This document shows, piece after piece, positions 34,203 through 43,092 of a stretch of 64,000 nucleotides of DNA (the stretch's first letter is position 1; each line of letters opens with the position of its first letter). This DNA comes from Stappia sp. ES.058 (lineage in GTDB: Bacteria > Pseudomonadota > Alphaproteobacteria > Rhizobiales > Stappiaceae): assembly GCF_900105595.1 (NCBI RefSeq), contig NZ_LT629784.1:4063501-4127500 (forward strand), written 5' to 3'. The position numbers were made by a program, and so were the translations under genes. The notes below the pieces were generated by a model. It saw only the letters and a list, made by a program, of their open reading frames with translations. It did not search any database and was not told the DNA's origin.

Positions 34203-35123
34203 ATGAGTTCGACAACGATTGCCGAACCGGTCCGCTCGCCCTTTGCCGGCCTGATGTCGGGCACAGCAGGCCCGGTCCTGGTCGTGGTCGCCGCGTTGCT
34301 GGCGGTCTGGTATCTCGCCGCCGTTCTGCTCAACACGCCGTTCCAGCGCGATATCTACAAGCGCGGCGGACTGGAGGATGTTTCCATCGTCCAGCTCGTC
34401 ACCGACACGCTGGCGCAGGACCGTCCCGTGCTGCCGTCGCCGCATCAGGTGGCGGTGGAGATCTGGGAGACAACGGCGGAGAAGAAGATCACTTCCAAGC
34501 GCAGCCTCGTCTATCACAGCTCGATCACGCTCTCTTCCACGTTGCTCGGCTTCCTGATGGGCACGGCACTCGGCATTCTGCTCGCCATCGGGATCGTGCA
34601 CAGCCGCGTGCTCGACAAGAGCCTGATGCCCTGGGTGATCACCTCGCAAACGATCCCGATCCTTGCCATCGCGCCGATGATCATCGTAGTGCTGAACGCC
34701 ATCGGCATTTCCGGGCTTTTGCCCAAGGCGCTGATCTCGACCTATCTGTCGTTCTTCCCGGTCACCGTCGGCATGGTGAAGGGATTGCGGTCTCCCGAGA
34801 TCATCCAGCTCGACCTGATGAAAACCTATTCGGCCAGCGCGTCCCAAACGCTGTGGAAGCTGCGGCTGCCCTCCGCCGCTCCCTACCTCTTCGCCTCCAT
34901 GAAGGTCGGCGTCGCGGCAAGCCTGGTCGGCGCCATCGTTGGTGAATTGCCCACAGGTGCGGTCGCCGGTCTCGGCGCCCGTCTGCTGGCCGGCTCCTAC
35001 TACGGCCAGACCGTTCAGATCTGGTCGGCGCTCATCGTCGCGGCGATCCTCGCGGCAGCGCTGGTGTCGCTCATTGGTCTTGGCGAGCGGATTGTTCTCA
35101 AGCGGATGGGGATGGCGCAATGA
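34203..35123 (+). CDS. ABC transporter permease, NitT/TauT type (1)
   Basis: This 306-residue inner-membrane permease has about six membrane helices after a hydrophobic N-terminal anchor. The ATPase-docking loop reads RLPSAAPYLFASMKVGVAAS, the BPD_transp_1 signature of SsuC/TauC-like permeases. The ATG at 34203 has GGAGA nearby; the frame upstream overlaps the preceding gene and is not coding. It overlaps the second permease by four bases. The two permeases probably form a heterodimeric channel. Confidence 0.9.
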   Translation: MSSTTIAEPVRSPFAGLMSGTAGPVLVVVAALLAVWYLAAVLLNTPFQRDIYKRGGLEDVSIVQLVTDTLAQDRPVLPSPHQVAVEIWETTAEKKITSKRSLVYHSSITLSSTLLGFLMGTALGILLAIGIVHSRVLDKSLMPWVITSQTIPILAIAPMIIVVLNAIGISGLLPKALISTYLSFFPVTVGMVKGLRSPEIIQLDLMKTYSASASQTLWKLRLPSAAPYLFASMKVGVAASLVGAIVGELPTGAVAGLGARLLAGSYYGQTVQIWSALIVAAILAAALVSLIGLGERIVLKRMGMAQ

Positions 35124-36277
35124 CCTCTGCCGTACAAAGCGCTCCTGCCAAGAGCCCCGTTGCCAGGATCCTGTCGACCGGCGCGCTCGTTCTTGCGGTG
35201 GTCGCCATCCTGCTTCCGGTGATCGACAGCGAAAGCCTGTCCCTTCACCTGATCGGCACGCCATCCGTCGCAGTGGCGGTCGGTGCCGCGCTGGTGCTTC
35301 TCGTCGCCTATCGGTTTTCCGGTGTCGGGCGTGTCTATGCCTGCCTCGGTCTGGGTGGGGTCTCCTATGCGCTTGCGTTTGCGCTGATCGGTCTTGTCTC
35401 CCGGCATGCGGGCGATGCCGGGGCGGGGTTTTGGGCCTATGTGGTCGTCGCCTGGGCAATGGCCTGGCTTTGCGTGGAGGAGATGGCAGCGCTGGAGCCG
35501 CGCGATCCAACGATCCAGCGGCTTGTGTCGCTGGCGATCCCGCTGATGTTTGGCATCTGGCTGTTGCTCGTGTGGCAGCTGCTGGTGGTCGGCTTTGGCG
35601 TGCCGCGCGTGCTGCTTCCCCCGCCTTCGGAGGTCTGGCTGCGCTTGTTGGCGTCGCCGGAGGTGTTGTGGAAGGATTTCCAGCAAACGTTCCTGAAAGG
35701 CGTGCTGATCGGCTACACCATCGGCTGCGGATCCGGGTTCCTGGTTGCCATTCTGGTCGACCGTGTGCCGTTTCTGCGCCGCGGGCTGCTTCCCATTGGC
35801 AATCTCGTGTCGGCGCTGCCGATTATCGGGGTGGCTCCGATCATGGTGATGTGGTTCGGTTTCGACTGGCCGTCCAAGGCGGCGGTGGTCATCATCATGA
35901 CGTTCTTTCCGATGCTGGTGAACACGGTGACGGGCCTTGCCGCCGCCGACCGGATCCAGCACGATCTGATGCACACATATGCGGCAGACTACCGTCAAAC
36001 GCTGGTCAAGATGCGGTTGCCGATGGCCATGCCCTTCATCTTCAATGCCTTGAAAATCAACTCGACGCTTGCGCTCATCGGGGCCATTGTTGCTGAATTC
36101 TTTGGCACGCCGACCGTCGGCATGGGATTCCGTATTTCCACCGAGGTCGGGCGCATGAACATCGATATGGTCTGGGCGTCGATTGCCGTTGCGGCGCTCG
36201 CCGGATCACTTTTCTACGGCTTGGTGGCGCTCGTCGAGCGGGTCGTCACCTTCTGGCATCCGTCAGTCCGGGGATAA
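35120..36277 (+). CDS. ABC transporter permease, NitT/TauT type (2)
   Basis: This 385-residue permease has an N-terminal extension of about 130 residues with four additional hydrophobic segments, which the first permease lacks. The core BPD_transp_1 region follows, with PPSEVWLRLLASPEVLWKDF-type sequence at its start and the ATPase-docking loop MRLPMAMPFIFNALKINS. It starts in the ATGA overlap with the first permease and precedes the binding-protein gene by 34 bases. Confidence 0.9.
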   Translation: MTSAVQSAPAKSPVARILSTGALVLAVVAILLPVIDSESLSLHLIGTPSVAVAVGAALVLLVAYRFSGVGRVYACLGLGGVSYALAFALIGLVSRHAGDAGAGFWAYVVVAWAMAWLCVEEMAALEPRDPTIQRLVSLAIPLMFGIWLLLVWQLLVVGFGVPRVLLPPPSEVWLRLLASPEVLWKDFQQTFLKGVLIGYTIGCGSGFLVAILVDRVPFLRRGLLPIGNLVSALPIIGVAPIMVMWFGFDWPSKAAVVIIMTFFPMLVNTVTGLAAADRIQHDLMHTYAADYRQTLVKMRLPMAMPFIFNALKINSTLALIGAIVAEFFGTPTVGMGFRISTEVGRMNIDMVWASIAVAALAGSLFYGLVALVERVVTFWHPSVRG

Positions 36278-36311
36278 CGGACGGCGGGGCCGAAATCAGA
36301 GGGAGTAGGAT

Positions 36312-37289
36312 ATGAGAAAGACTTTGCTAGCCGCGGCCGCGATGGCCCTGGTCCTCGGGCCGGCTCAGGCGGCCGACGAGGTCACGCTGCAGTTGAAGTG
36401 GGTCACGCAGGGCCAGTTCGCTGGCTATTATGTGGCGCAGGACAAGGGCTTCTACGAGGAAGAAGACCTCGATGTCACGATCAAGCCGGGCGGTCCGGAT
36501 ATCGCTCCGCCGCAGGTGATTGCCGGTGGTGGCGCCGATGTCGTCGTCGACTGGATGCCGTCGGCGCTCGCCAGCCGCGAGCGCGGCGTGCCGCTCGTCA
36601 ACATCGCCCAGCCGTTCAGCCGCTCTGGCATGATGCTGACCTGCCTCAAGGAAACCGGTGTTACCAAGCCGGAGGATTTCCGCGGCCGCACCCTCGGTGT
36701 CTGGTTCTTTGGCAACGAGTATCCGTTCCTGTCGTGGATGAGCCAGCTTGGTATCCCCACCGATGGCAGCGACGACGGTGTGACCGTTCTCAAGCAGGGC
36801 TTCAACGTCGATCCCCTGCTGCAGAAGCAGGCCGACTGCATTTCCACGATGACCTACAACGAGTACTGGCAGGTGATCGATGCCGGCATTCCAGAGTCCG
36901 AACTGGTTGTCTTCAAGTATGAGGAACAGGGTGTCGCGACGCTGGAGGATGGTCTCTATGTGCTTGAGGAAAATCTCGAGGATCCGGCCTTTGTCGACAA
37001 GATGGCCCGCTTCGTGCGCGCCTCGATGAAGGGCTGGGCGTATGCCCGCGAGAACCCCGACGAGGCGGCCGATATCGTTCTGGAAAACGATGCGACCGGA
37101 GCTCAGACCGAAAAGCACCAGAAGCGCATGGTCCGCGAGATCAACAAGCTGACGGAAGGCTCCGACGGCGTGCTTGATCTGGAAGCCTATCAGCGCACGG
37201 TCATGACGTTGCTCAGCGGCGGGTCGGACCCGGTGATCACCAAGGAGCCGGAAGGCGCCACGACGACGGTGGTGACCGACAAGATGTAA
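36312..37289 (+). CDS. ABC transporter substrate-binding protein, NMT1/THI5-like
   Basis: This 325-residue periplasmic protein delivers the substrate to the two permeases. The signal peptide ends at about GPAQAA (residues 16-21). The NMT1/THI5-like fold is indicated by LQLKWVTQGQFAGYYVAQDK, GGPDIAPPQVIAGGGADVVV and RERGVPLVNIAQPF. THI5-like binding proteins usually bind pyrimidines or pyrimidine precursors, which fits the degradation genes upstream. It is the last gene of the transporter operon and a terminator follows. Confidence 0.9.
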   Translation: MRKTLLAAAAMALVLGPAQAADEVTLQLKWVTQGQFAGYYVAQDKGFYEEEDLDVTIKPGGPDIAPPQVIAGGGADVVVDWMPSALASRERGVPLVNIAQPFSRSGMMLTCLKETGVTKPEDFRGRTLGVWFFGNEYPFLSWMSQLGIPTDGSDDGVTVLKQGFNVDPLLQKQADCISTMTYNEYWQVIDAGIPESELVVFKYEEQGVATLEDGLYVLEENLEDPAFVDKMARFVRASMKGWAYARENPDEAADIVLENDATGAQTEKHQKRMVREINKLTEGSDGVLDLEAYQRTVMTLLSGGSDPVITKEPEGATTTVVTDKM

Positions 37290-37312
37290 TTGATACCAGC
37301 GCCGCACGAGGC

Positions 37313-37347
37313 TGCAGGGCGCGGCACACAGCTGCGCCCTGCATTTT
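37313..37347 (+). terminator. Intrinsic terminator of the transporter operon
   Basis: TGCAGGGCGC (37313-37322) pairs with GCGCCCTGCA (37334-37343) across an 11-base loop and is followed by TTTT and an AT-rich stretch. It lies 24 bases after the binding-protein gene. Confidence 0.85.
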
Positions 37348-37512
37348 AAAATAATTACAATCTTGAGTAATAAAATTTGCTTGAATTACGACATTCGGTT
37401 CATTCGGCGCGACATGCTGAGGCTTGTTTATACTCTGTTATAATGAATCATGGTGATTTCCGATCAGATACATCCGGTGCGATGTACTCAACCTTCTGAG
37501 CGGATTACAACC

Positions 37513-39615
37513 ATGTGGAAAAGTGCGTCGATCACGGCAAAGCTCGTGCTCACCAGCAGTCTTGTCTTGTTTTCTACACTCGTCGTCGGGATATCCGTGA
37601 TTGCTTGGCAATCGTCCCGCATTGCCAAGGATATTGCGATCGGCGAGGCGCGGGCAATCGGCGAACGCGAAGCGCAGTCAATTCGCCGACAGCTTGAATC
37701 CGCCCTAACGACAACACGCGGCCTTGCGGCGACCTTCACCGCCTTGAAAGAGACCGGCGTGGTCGATCGTGACGCCTGGACGGCGGTTCTCGACCGGACC
37801 ATACGCGGTGACGGCACGCTCTCCGGCGTCTGGGGCGGTGTGATCACCGACGATCTCGACGGTCGCAATGCCGAGTTCTCCAATGCGAGTGACTGGTACG
37901 ACGAGACAGGTCAGTGGCGTCCGTACATCTTTCGCAATCCCGACGGATCCTTCAAACACCGCCCGACCGGTGCAATCACCGATGCGCCGGACAAGGAGTG
38001 GTTCAACCACACCTACCGAACAGGCGAGAATTTCGCGACCGAGCCCTATACTTGGCCCGTCGGGGATGAAGTTGCGATCGGGATATCCATGTCAGCGCCG
38101 ATCATGCTCGGATCGAAAGTCATGGGTGTTGCCGGCATCGACGTTTTCGCCACCGGCTTCTCCGAACAACTTGCGCGCATCAAGCCGCTCGGCTCCGGGT
38201 CCATTTCGCTTGTATCCCAGAATGGGGTCTGGATTGCGCACTCAGACACGTCGCTGATCGGCAAACCCTTCTCCCAAGCGTTCGAACCTGGCGCAGCAGA
38301 ACAGGTACGCGCAGCGGAAGTGGCAATTCGTGAGGCTCGATCTCTCGACTACACTGGCTATTCTGCGGCTCTCGACGAGGATATGTACCGGATGATCATT
38401 CCGGCCGAGATCGCAGGGACGAACCAGACGTGGTCGGTTCTGGTCAGCGTCCCGATGTCCAGCCTGCAGGTTGCCTCCAACACCATCGTGGCGTGGGTCG
38501 TTGGTGTTGGACTGGTGTTGATGGTTGGGGTCGCACTCGCGCTTTTGGTTGTGGGGCAAAGGGTGATCCGCCGTCCGGTGGAACGTACCCTGGGCCACAT
38601 CCAGGCATTGATCGACGGGGATTACCGGATCGACATTGATACCGCCAGCCGCAACGACGAGATCGGACGTATCGGCAAGGCACTTGAGGTCTTTCGCGAA
38701 AAGTCGGCGCAGGCCGAGGCGCTTTCAAACGAGCAGGAACATGAGCAGGCGCGACGTATCGAGCGGGCGGAGACGGTCGCTCGGCTGACGTCCGAATTTG
38801 ATTTCTCGGCAGCCCGCCTCCTTCAGTCGGTTGCCTCTTCCGTCGCAAATCTCAACGGCGCCGCCAGTGAATTGACCGGCGCAGCGGAGAACACAAGCGT
38901 GCAAAGCACGGCGGTCGCAGCCGCTTCGGAGGAAGCGTCATCGAACGTCGGAACGGTCGCTGCTGCAGCCGAGGAGCTCTCGGCATCGGTCGCCGAGATC
39001 TCTCGACAGGTACGCAACTCCGCCGAAATCGCGGCAAGTGCCGTATCTCAAGCGCTGCAGACCAACACGAAGATCGAGGGCCTCTCGGTCGCGGCCAATC
39101 GAATTGGGGAAGTGGTCAAGCTCATCAACGACATTGCCGAGCAGACCAACCTGCTTGCGTTGAACGCGACCATTGAGGCGGCCCGTGCCGGTGAGGCTGG
39201 AAAAGGGTTCGCGGTGGTTGCCGCAGAGGTGAAGGAACTCGCCACCCAGACCTCCAAGGCGACGGACGAAATCGTCTCCCAGATTCAGCAGGTACAGACG
39301 GAGACCAGCGGCGCCGTCGACGCGATCCGGGAAATTTCCAGAACGATTGAGCAAATCAATCAGATTTCCGGCGATATTGCCGCCAGCGTCGGCCAGCAGG
39401 GAGAGGCGACCACCGAGATCGCAATGAACGTTCAGGAAGCGACCGCCGGAACCCAGGATGTTTCCCGCAACATCGCGGGCGTATCCGAAGCGGCGAAGCT
39501 TACGGGCTCGGTTGCGCTTCGCATCAGGAATGACGCGAAGACACTTCAGCAGGAAGAGGAACAATTGCGCCGCAATGTCGAATCGTTCCTGTCGGGCATC
39601 CGGCAGGCCGGCTAA
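37513..39615 (+). CDS. Methyl-accepting chemotaxis protein with dCACHE-type sensor
   Basis: This 700-residue chemoreceptor has a membrane helix at about 9-31, a large periplasmic domain of roughly 290 residues that looks like dCACHE (DRTIRGDGTLSGVWGGVITD, TGENFATEPYTWPVGDE, SAPIMLGSKVMGVAGIDV), a second helix at about 320-345, a HAMP linker and a signalling domain. The hairpin tip EQTNLLALNATIEAARAGEA is canonical. No C-terminal NWETF-type tether is present. The ATG at 37513 is preferred because the 21 upstream residues are polar and unlike the family. A TATAAT at 37439-37444 may belong to its promoter. Position after the pyrimidine transporter suggests, but does not prove, sensing of pyrimidines. 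Confidence 0.9.
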   Translation: MWKSASITAKLVLTSSLVLFSTLVVGISVIAWQSSRIAKDIAIGEARAIGEREAQSIRRQLESALTTTRGLAATFTALKETGVVDRDAWTAVLDRTIRGDGTLSGVWGGVITDDLDGRNAEFSNASDWYDETGQWRPYIFRNPDGSFKHRPTGAITDAPDKEWFNHTYRTGENFATEPYTWPVGDEVAIGISMSAPIMLGSKVMGVAGIDVFATGFSEQLARIKPLGSGSISLVSQNGVWIAHSDTSLIGKPFSQAFEPGAAEQVRAAEVAIREARSLDYTGYSAALDEDMYRMIIPAEIAGTNQTWSVLVSVPMSSLQVASNTIVAWVVGVGLVLMVGVALALLVVGQRVIRRPVERTLGHIQALIDGDYRIDIDTASRNDEIGRIGKALEVFREKSAQAEALSNEQEHEQARRIERAETVARLTSEFDFSAARLLQSVASSVANLNGAASELTGAAENTSVQSTAVAAASEEASSNVGTVAAAAEELSASVAEISRQVRNSAEIAASAVSQALQTNTKIEGLSVAANRIGEVVKLINDIAEQTNLLALNATIEAARAGEAGKGFAVVAAEVKELATQTSKATDEIVSQIQQVQTETSGAVDAIREISRTIEQINQISGDIAASVGQQGEATTEIAMNVQEATAGTQDVSRNIAGVSEAAKLTGSVALRIRNDAKTLQQEEEQLRRNVESFLSGIRQAG

Positions 39616-39683
39616 ACGCCCGGACGGCGGGTGGGCTTGCTTTCGCCGGGGTTTGGTTCCGGACGAGAGCGGGCCGGGAGAAG

Positions 39684-39716
39684 AAGGCGCACCCGCTTCC
39701 TGCGGGCGCGCCTTTC
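39684..39716. terminator. Bidirectional terminator between the chemoreceptor and tctA
   Basis: AAGGCGC-A-CCCGC pairs with GCGGG-C-GCGCCTT around a TTCCT loop, with a single mismatch, and a short T run follows on the plus strand. The two flanking genes converge on it. Confidence 0.75.
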
Positions 39717-39744
39717 TGCTTTCGGAAGAGGGGCGCTATTCGGT

Positions 39745-41283
39745 TCAGCCGCCCTCGCCGGCTCCTTCCCGCCGCCGGGCCAGGGTGCGCGCGATGAGTG
39801 GCGAGACCATCGGAACGATCAGAACCAATATGGCGATCAGGAGGATCCAGAACGTCAGCGGACGGGTCCAGAGGAAGGCCCAGCTGTCGTTGTTGATGAT
39901 CAGCGCCCTGCGCAGGTTCTCCTCCATCATCCCGCCGAGGATGAAGCCGAGAAGCATCGGCGCCATCGGCATGTCGAGCAGTCGCAGCACCAGCGCGCCC
40001 ACGGCGAAGATCACCATCAGCTGGATGTCGAAGGTGTTGAAGGAGACGAAATAGACCCCGATCAGCGAGAAGAACAGGATCATCGGCACCAGCACCGTGT
40101 GCGGCAACGCCAGCACCCGCGCGATATAGGGGATCAGCGGCAGATTGAGGATCAGAAGGATGACGTTGCCGATGTACATGGAGATGATCACCGACCAGAA
40201 CACCTCCGGGTTTTCCTCAAACAGCCGCGGGCCGGGCTGGATGCCATAGGAGAGCAGCGCGCCAAGCATGATCGCTGTCGTGCCCGATCCTGGAATGCCA
40301 AGCGTCAAAAGCGGCACGAAGGAGCCGGAGGAGGCGGCGTTGTTCGCCGTCTCGGGCGCAGCGAGCCCGCGCACAGAGCCTTTGCCGAAGAGCTTGCCCT
40401 TGATCGGGCCGGCGAGCCTTTGTTCCATGCCGTAGGCGAGGAAGGACGCGATCGTTGCGCCTGCGCCGGGCAGCACGCCGACGAGGAAGCCCAGCACCGA
40501 CGAACGTCCGATCACAGGCACCATCTCCTTGACCTCCTCGCGGGAGAGCTTCATCGAGCCGAGATTGGCATTGGCGTCTTTCTCGCGAGCGGCCTCTTGC
40601 GCCGTGCGCGGTTTCAGCACCGACATCAGCGCCTCGGAGAGCGCGAAGGTCGCCATCGCAAGAAGCAGGAAGGAAATGCCGTCGATCAGATCGAGCATGC
40701 CGAAGGTGAAGCGCTGGATTCCCTGCGTCTCGTCGGTTCCGACTGTGGACAGCATCAGGCCGAAGATGGTCATCAAAAGCGCTTTTATGACGTTGCCACG
40801 TCCTGCAAAGGCAGCGACGGCGGTGAGACCCAGCACCATCAGTGCGAAATAGTCTGTCGACTGGAAGGCGAGCGAGACGACCGCGAGCGAGGGCGCCGCG
40901 ATCAAAAGGAAGATCGCAGCGATGGTGCCGCCGGAGAAGGACGAGTAGGCGGCGATCGCCAGCGCCTTTCCGGCCTGGCCTTTCTTGGCCATGGGATAGC
41001 CGTCGAAGGCCGTTGCGACCGTGCCGGCGATCCCCGGCGCGTTGATTAGGATCGAGGAGGTCGACCCGCCGAAGACGGCGCCGTAGTAGACGCCGGCCAT
41101 CAGGATGAGGCCGGTGGCGGGGTCGAACCCGTAGGTGATCGGGATCATCAGTGCGATGGCCGAAATCGGGCCGAGACCGGGCAGCATGCCGATGAAGGTG
41201 CCGGCAAAACAGCCGACCGCCACCATCAGGATGTTGAGGGGCGATATCGCGGTGTTGAAACCGGTGAGAATGCCGTCGAGCAT
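39745..41283 (-). CDS. tctA: Tripartite tricarboxylate transporter permease TctA
   Basis: TctA is the large membrane subunit of a tripartite tricarboxylate transporter, a secondary importer that uses a periplasmic binding protein. The 512-residue protein has about eleven or twelve hydrophobic segments. Family signatures are GMLPGLGPISAIALMIPIT in the first repeat, YYGAVFGGSTSSILINAPG, and GVLPGAGATIASFLAYGMEQ in the second. It starts three bases after tctB. The usual substrates are citrate and similar acids; the exact substrate here is unknown. Confidence 0.94.
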   Translation of the reverse strand: MLDGILTGFNTAISPLNILMVAVGCFAGTFIGMLPGLGPISAIALMIPITYGFDPATGLILMAGVYYGAVFGGSTSSILINAPGIAGTVATAFDGYPMAKKGQAGKALAIAAYSSFSGGTIAAIFLLIAAPSLAVVSLAFQSTDYFALMVLGLTAVAAFAGRGNVIKALLMTIFGLMLSTVGTDETQGIQRFTFGMLDLIDGISFLLLAMATFALSEALMSVLKPRTAQEAAREKDANANLGSMKLSREEVKEMVPVIGRSSVLGFLVGVLPGAGATIASFLAYGMEQRLAGPIKGKLFGKGSVRGLAAPETANNAASSGSFVPLLTLGIPGSGTTAIMLGALLSYGIQPGPRLFEENPEVFWSVIISMYIGNVILLILNLPLIPYIARVLALPHTVLVPMILFFSLIGVYFVSFNTFDIQLMVIFAVGALVLRLLDMPMAPMLLGFILGGMMEENLRRALIINNDSWAFLWTRPLTFWILLIAILVLIVPMVSPLIARTLARRREGAGEGG

Positions 41284-41286
41284 GGA

Positions 41287-41844
41287 TTATCTCCCTGTCC
41301 CGAGGAATCCTGGCAGTGGTGCGATGTAGACGTCCAGGAACTGGGTCATCAGCGTCCAGAAGAACACGACGACGCCGACCGAGGTCAGGGCGATCATCAG
41401 GTAGCGCCGCTCGCCGAGGACAAGCATGCTTCCCGACAAAAGGATGGTCGTCGAGACGAGGAAGCCCAGCGGACGCACGGTCAGCCCGTAAATCGTCATC
41501 AGGATGCACAAAGCCGCGACCTTGCCGAGTGGGAAGCTGCCGTCGCTAAACCGCCCGAGCACCTTTCGCATGGACGTGCGCCAGGCCGTGTCGGCCTCGC
41601 GCTCGGCCGGGCTCAGGGGCTTTAGCAGCAGCGCCAGCGAGAGAAGAATTCCCAGTACGGCGAGCGCTTCGGGGATCGTACGGGCGGTAAAGGCCTGATT
41701 GGTCTGGAAGGGCAGCAGCGGGATGCGAAAGCTCATCGCGCCATAGCCGAGAGAAAAGGCGAGCAGCAGAAGCGCGCCGATACGGTCGCGTGTTAACATC
41801 TCGGATGCACCGGTGGTTGGAATGTTGGAACGCAATATGCGCAT
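41287..41844 (-). CDS. tctB: Tripartite tricarboxylate transporter small subunit TctB
   Basis: TctB is the small four-helix membrane subunit of the transporter. The 185-residue protein has hydrophobic segments at about 20-38, 50-65, 100-130 (two close ones) and 145-170, the standard TctB plan. The ATG at 41844 or the one at 41799 (giving MLTRDRIGALLLLAFSLGYG at the N-terminus) could be the start; neither has a good ribosome-binding site, but the second places the first helix at the usual distance. It lies between tctC and tctA, with a hairpin separating it from tctC. Confidence 0.85.
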   Translation of the reverse strand: MRILRSNIPTTGASEMLTRDRIGALLLLAFSLGYGAMSFRIPLLPFQTNQAFTARTIPEALAVLGILLSLALLLKPLSPAEREADTAWRTSMRKVLGRFSDGSFPLGKVAALCILMTIYGLTVRPLGFLVSTTILLSGSMLVLGERRYLMIALTSVGVVVFFWTLMTQFLDVYIAPLPGFLGTGR

Positions 41845-41847
41845 GCA

Positions 41848-41879
41848 CCAAGGGCGCGAACCGGGGTTCGCGCCCTTGG
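41848..41879 (-). other. Intra-operon hairpin between tctC and tctB
   Basis: CCAAGGGCGCGAACC pairs perfectly with GGTTCGCGCCCTTGG around a two-base centre (GG). No T run follows in the direction of transcription, so it is more likely an mRNA-stabilising or processing element that keeps tctC expression above tctBA than a full terminator. Confidence 0.7.
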
Positions 41880-41891
41880 ATCGTCAGGCGA

Positions 41892-42872
41892 TCAAAGGAA
41901 GCCGAGTTCCTTCATGAGGCTTCCGATTTCCTTTTCCTGCTTTTCGAGGAAGGCCGAGAAATCCTCGCCCGGGTTGTAAATGTTCACCCAGCCGTTGCGT
42001 GCCCGGACGGTTTCCCACTCCTCGGTGTCATACATTTTCGTCAGCGCGGCGATGTAGGCCTGCTGCTTTTCCGTGCTCAGGCCTGGAGCACCGAAAAACC
42101 CGCGCCAATTGACAAACTCAACGTCATCGGCGCCCGCTTCCGCACAGGTCGGAACATCCGGAGCCGCGTCAAGTCGATCTGCGGCGGTCACGCAGAGGAT
42201 GCGCACCTGATCCTGCTTCGCCAGCTCGATCGCTTCGCCGAAGCCGGTTGAGAGGGCCTGGATCTCACCGGAGAGAAGGCCGGCCATAGCCTTGCCGCCT
42301 GCGTCATAGGGAACGTATTTCACGTCGGTCGGGACTCCGCCCGCAGCCTTCATCACCATCGCGACGACGATATGGTCCATCCCGCCGGCCACGGAGCCGC
42401 CACCGATGGACACCTTGGTCGGATCGTCCTTGAAGGCACTGGCAAGCTGGCCAAAATCCTGAATGTCGCTGTCGGTGTTCACGACAAGCGCCGCATAGTC
42501 GCCGATGGTGCCGGCGATCGGCGTCAAATCGCGGAAGGACTGCGGAAAGACCTTTTGCAGCGACCGAATGACGATCGGCGTGGAATTCACCATGAGCGTG
42601 TCGTCGGCGCTATCGGAAATCTCGATGAGATGGGCGATTGCCTTGCCGCCGCCGCCGCCGGACATGTTCTCATAGGAGGCCTGGCCGACGATGCCGGCCT
42701 TGGTCAGTGCCTCGCCCGTCCCGCGCGCCGTGCCGTCCCAGCCGCCGCCGGCGCCGCCGGGAACCAGGAAGTGGATGGATTCGATGTCGGCAGCCTGCGT
42801 CGCGCTTGCGCCGAAAGCAAGGCCAAGGGCCGCAACCGCGGCAACGAGGCCGCGCCTGGTGGAAGTTGTCAT
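41892..42872 (-). CDS. tctC: Tripartite tricarboxylate transporter substrate-binding protein TctC
   Basis: TctC-family (Bug) receptors capture the organic acid in the periplasm. The 326-residue protein begins with a signal peptide ending near ATQAA. Family motifs are IHFLVPGGAGGGWDGTARGT at the N-terminus of the mature part, YENMSGGGGGKAIAH, and VKYVPYDAGGKAMAGLLSGE. The ATG at 42872 has a strong GGGAGGA upstream, better than the ATG at 42890. It is the first gene of tctCBA. Confidence 0.93.
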   Translation of the reverse strand: MTTSTRRGLVAAVAALGLAFGASATQAADIESIHFLVPGGAGGGWDGTARGTGEALTKAGIVGQASYENMSGGGGGKAIAHLIEISDSADDTLMVNSTPIVIRSLQKVFPQSFRDLTPIAGTIGDYAALVVNTDSDIQDFGQLASAFKDDPTKVSIGGGSVAGGMDHIVVAMVMKAAGGVPTDVKYVPYDAGGKAMAGLLSGEIQALSTGFGEAIELAKQDQVRILCVTAADRLDAAPDVPTCAEAGADDVEFVNWRGFFGAPGLSTEKQQAYIAALTKMYDTEEWETVRARNGWVNIYNPGEDFSAFLEKQEKEIGSLMKELGFL

Positions 42873-43092
42873 GTGTTGTCCTCCCGTCATCGCTGGCGCG
42901 CCGGATGTCGGCCCGCTGATGGCGATGATGTCCTGTCATTGCGAGTGTGTCGCGCCGTGGCCGGGCTGGTTCCTCCCGTCCCGTCCGCGGCGCGTGCGCG
43001 ATGCCGCAGCGGCAATCGCAAAGTGACCATGGCACATTTGTCTGACGCGAAGCTGTCGCTGCGGCGCAATAACATTTTTGCAGCGCACGCAA

